Made by a program: the position numbers and the translations under genes. Shown piece by piece: positions 62,856 to 64,000 of a DNA stretch of 64,000 nt. Each line of letters opens with the position of its first letter. Within the stretch, counting starts at the first letter, position 1. The DNA comes from Cyanobium sp. CH-040 (GTDB taxonomy: Bacteria; Cyanobacteriota; Cyanobacteriia; PCC-6307; Cyanobiaceae). A model generated the notes under the pieces. It saw only the letters and a program-made list of their open reading frames with translations, ran no database searches and was not told where the DNA came from. The stretch covers positions 372,001 to 436,000 of the forward strand of contig NZ_JAGQCJ010000001.1 in NCBI RefSeq assembly GCF_024346135.1, in the 5' to 3' direction.

Positions 62856-64000
62856 CGGCCCACCTCCTGGCCGCTGGCGCGCAGCAGCAGATCGCTCTCG
62901 CGGCCCGCCCGCGCCATGGCCGTGGCCGCCTCACCGCGCCCGCTGATCAGGGCGCTGAGCTGACGCTGGAGGATGTCGCTGAGCTGGGCGTAGCCGGGGT
63001 TCAGCGGGCGCAGCACCGCCTGATCCAGGGCCTGGCGCAGCTGGGGAAGCTGCGGGCGCTCGGCCACCAGCTCCGGGTCGTCGAACAGGTGCTGCAGGGT
63101 GGGGGTGTAGCCGTAACGGCTCACCAGCCGGCGCTGGCTGGCCTCTCCGGTGAGGGCCCGCAGCACCGTCACCGCCGTCTCCGGATGGGGGCTGCCGCTG
63201 AGCAGCGAGAACCCCCAGCTGCCCTGGGTGGCGGCAGGGGCGGCGCCCGGCTCGGCCACCATCGTGGTGATGCCCACCCGGCCGGCCACGGCGCTGCCCG
63301 GGCGTTGCAGCTCCTGCCAGGCATAGGGCCAGTTGCGCATGAAGGCCGCCTCCCCCGCCTCGAAGCTCTGCAGGGCCTCCGGCTCGGCGAAGTTGGCCAC
63401 CGCCCGGGGGCTGATGCCCTCGTTCACCAGCTGCTGCAGCCAGCCCGCGGCCCGGGCCGCGGCCGGCGAGGCCAGCCCGACGCCGGCTTCGCCGGGGCCC
63501 CACTGGCCGCCGAAGCCGCTGATCAGTTCCACGAACACGCAGCTCAGTCCCTCGTACTGGCGGCCCTGCCACACGTAGCCCCAGCGCACCTTGCCCTGCT
63601 GCTGAAGAGCGCGGGCGATCGCCACCAGCTCATCGGGGGTGCGCGGCGGGGCCGCCATCAGGTCGGTGCGCCAGTAGAGCAGGCCCATGTCGGCCACCAG
63701 CGGCAGGCGGTAGAGGCGGCCGTCGATGCGGTTGCCGGCCCGGGCGCCGGTCACCAGCGGTTCGAGGGCCTCGGGCCCGAGCCAGGGATCGAGCGGTTCC
63801 AGCCACCCGGCCGCGGCGTACTTGGCCGTCCAGGTCACGTCCATCAGCAGCAGGTCGTAGGGGCTGTCGCCCAGCAGCAGGCTGCTGATCGCCAGGTCGG
63901 ACACGGCGTCGGTCTCGAACGGGCCGCGGGTCACGGCGATGCGCACGTCCCGGTGGGCGCGGTTGAAGGTGGCCACCAGATCGGCGGTGGCATCGGCGAA
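62852..64000 (-). CDS. ggtB: Sugar ABC transporter substrate-binding protein (GgtB-like), 5' end outside window
   Basis: At least 382 residues of a family-1-type periplasmic solute-binding protein. It shows the ordered pattern of the family: the DVTWTAKYAAAGWLEPLD stretch, WRTDL, GYVWQGRQYEGLS and the FEAGEAAFMRNWPYAW stretch. The frame is open to base 64000, and the signal peptide and start must lie beyond the edge. First gene of the importer operon, followed by two permeases and the ATPase, all with four-base overlaps. The bound sugar could be glucosylglycerol, sucrose or trehalose. Confidence 0.8.
   Translation of the reverse strand, partial: FADATADLVATFNRAHRDVRIAVTRGPFETDAVSDLAISSLLLGDSPYDLLLMDVTWTAKYAAAGWLEPLDPWLGPEALEPLVTGARAGNRIDGRLYRLPLVADMGLLYWRTDLMAAPPRTPDELVAIARALQQQGKVRWGYVWQGRQYEGLSCVFVELISGFGGQWGPGEAGVGLASPAAARAAGWLQQLVNEGISPRAVANFAEPEALQSFEAGEAAFMRNWPYAWQELQRPGSAVAGRVGITTMVAEPGAAPAATQGSWGFSLLSGSPHPETAVTVLRALTGEASQRRLVSRYGYTPTLQHLFDDPELVAERPQLPQLRQALDQAVLRPLNPGYAQLSDILQRQLSALISGRGEAATAMARAGRESDLLLRASGQEVGR

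Overview
The window looks like chromosome from a high-GC picocyanobacterium of the Synechococcus/Cyanobium type. The reasons are a haem oxygenase of the kind used for bilin synthesis, a cyanobacterial-type NADP isocitrate dehydrogenase, a glycolate-oxidase Fe-S subunit, KDO sugar genes, a glucosylglycerol-type ABC importer, a Mrp-like antiporter operon, very GC-rich third codon positions and tight packing with 1-4 nt gene overlaps. I see no rRNA, tRNA, CRISPR array, insertion sequence, integrase or phage gene, and no gene-free gap over 300 bases (the longest is about 260 bases at 49197-49454). Assignments rest on motifs and family memory; no database search was run.

Layout. 1-7670 (minus) is a packed run: mrpC-D-E-F-B antiporter subunits, a small membrane protein, a lytic transglycosylase, a methylglyoxal-synthase-like/lipid-kinase fusion and a metallophosphoesterase cut by the left edge. 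7702-14683 holds a TPR-like protein, a serine hydrolase, a divergent pair (glutamine-synthetase-like ligase versus cysteine hydrolase plus GlxA-type regulator) and a transglutaminase-like protein. 14761-18441 (minus) has a NYN-LOTUS protein, glcF and icd. 18574-25451 (plus) has a hypothetical protein, haem oxygenase, a glycosyltransferase, a UvrD/PcrA helicase, a CCA-adding-type enzyme and kdsB.

25510-34802 (minus) is one translationally coupled run: moxR, DUF58, TgpA-like transglutaminase, a secreted pentapeptide-repeat protein, an NDH-SelD fusion, kdsD, kdsA, kdsC. With kdsB it completes KDO synthesis and activation beside a MoxR envelope module. The SelD fusion seems to lack ATG/GTG/TTG at its true N-terminus and probably starts with CTG. 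34849-45093 holds a CobC-like aminotransferase, murG, a secreted protein, an EF-hand protein, a response regulator/kinase pair, a beta-hydroxyacid dehydrogenase, pgk, a universal stress protein, an RbgA-type GTPase and a pseudouridine synthase fused in frame to a Nif11 domain. 45103-53731 holds a double-ATPase ABC protein, rel/spoT, a possible selO remnant, a 62-residue ORF, a DUF2062 protein, mnmE, a TerB-like protein, nadC and a nitroreductase.

53773-64000 reads as a compatible-solute or glucoside module: two GH13 enzymes, glpK, glpD and a four-part sugar importer resembling ggtA/ggtD/ggtC/ggtB (the last cut by the right edge). A plausible job is uptake or recycling of glucosylglycerol-like compounds, with glycerol entering central metabolism through GlpK and GlpD.
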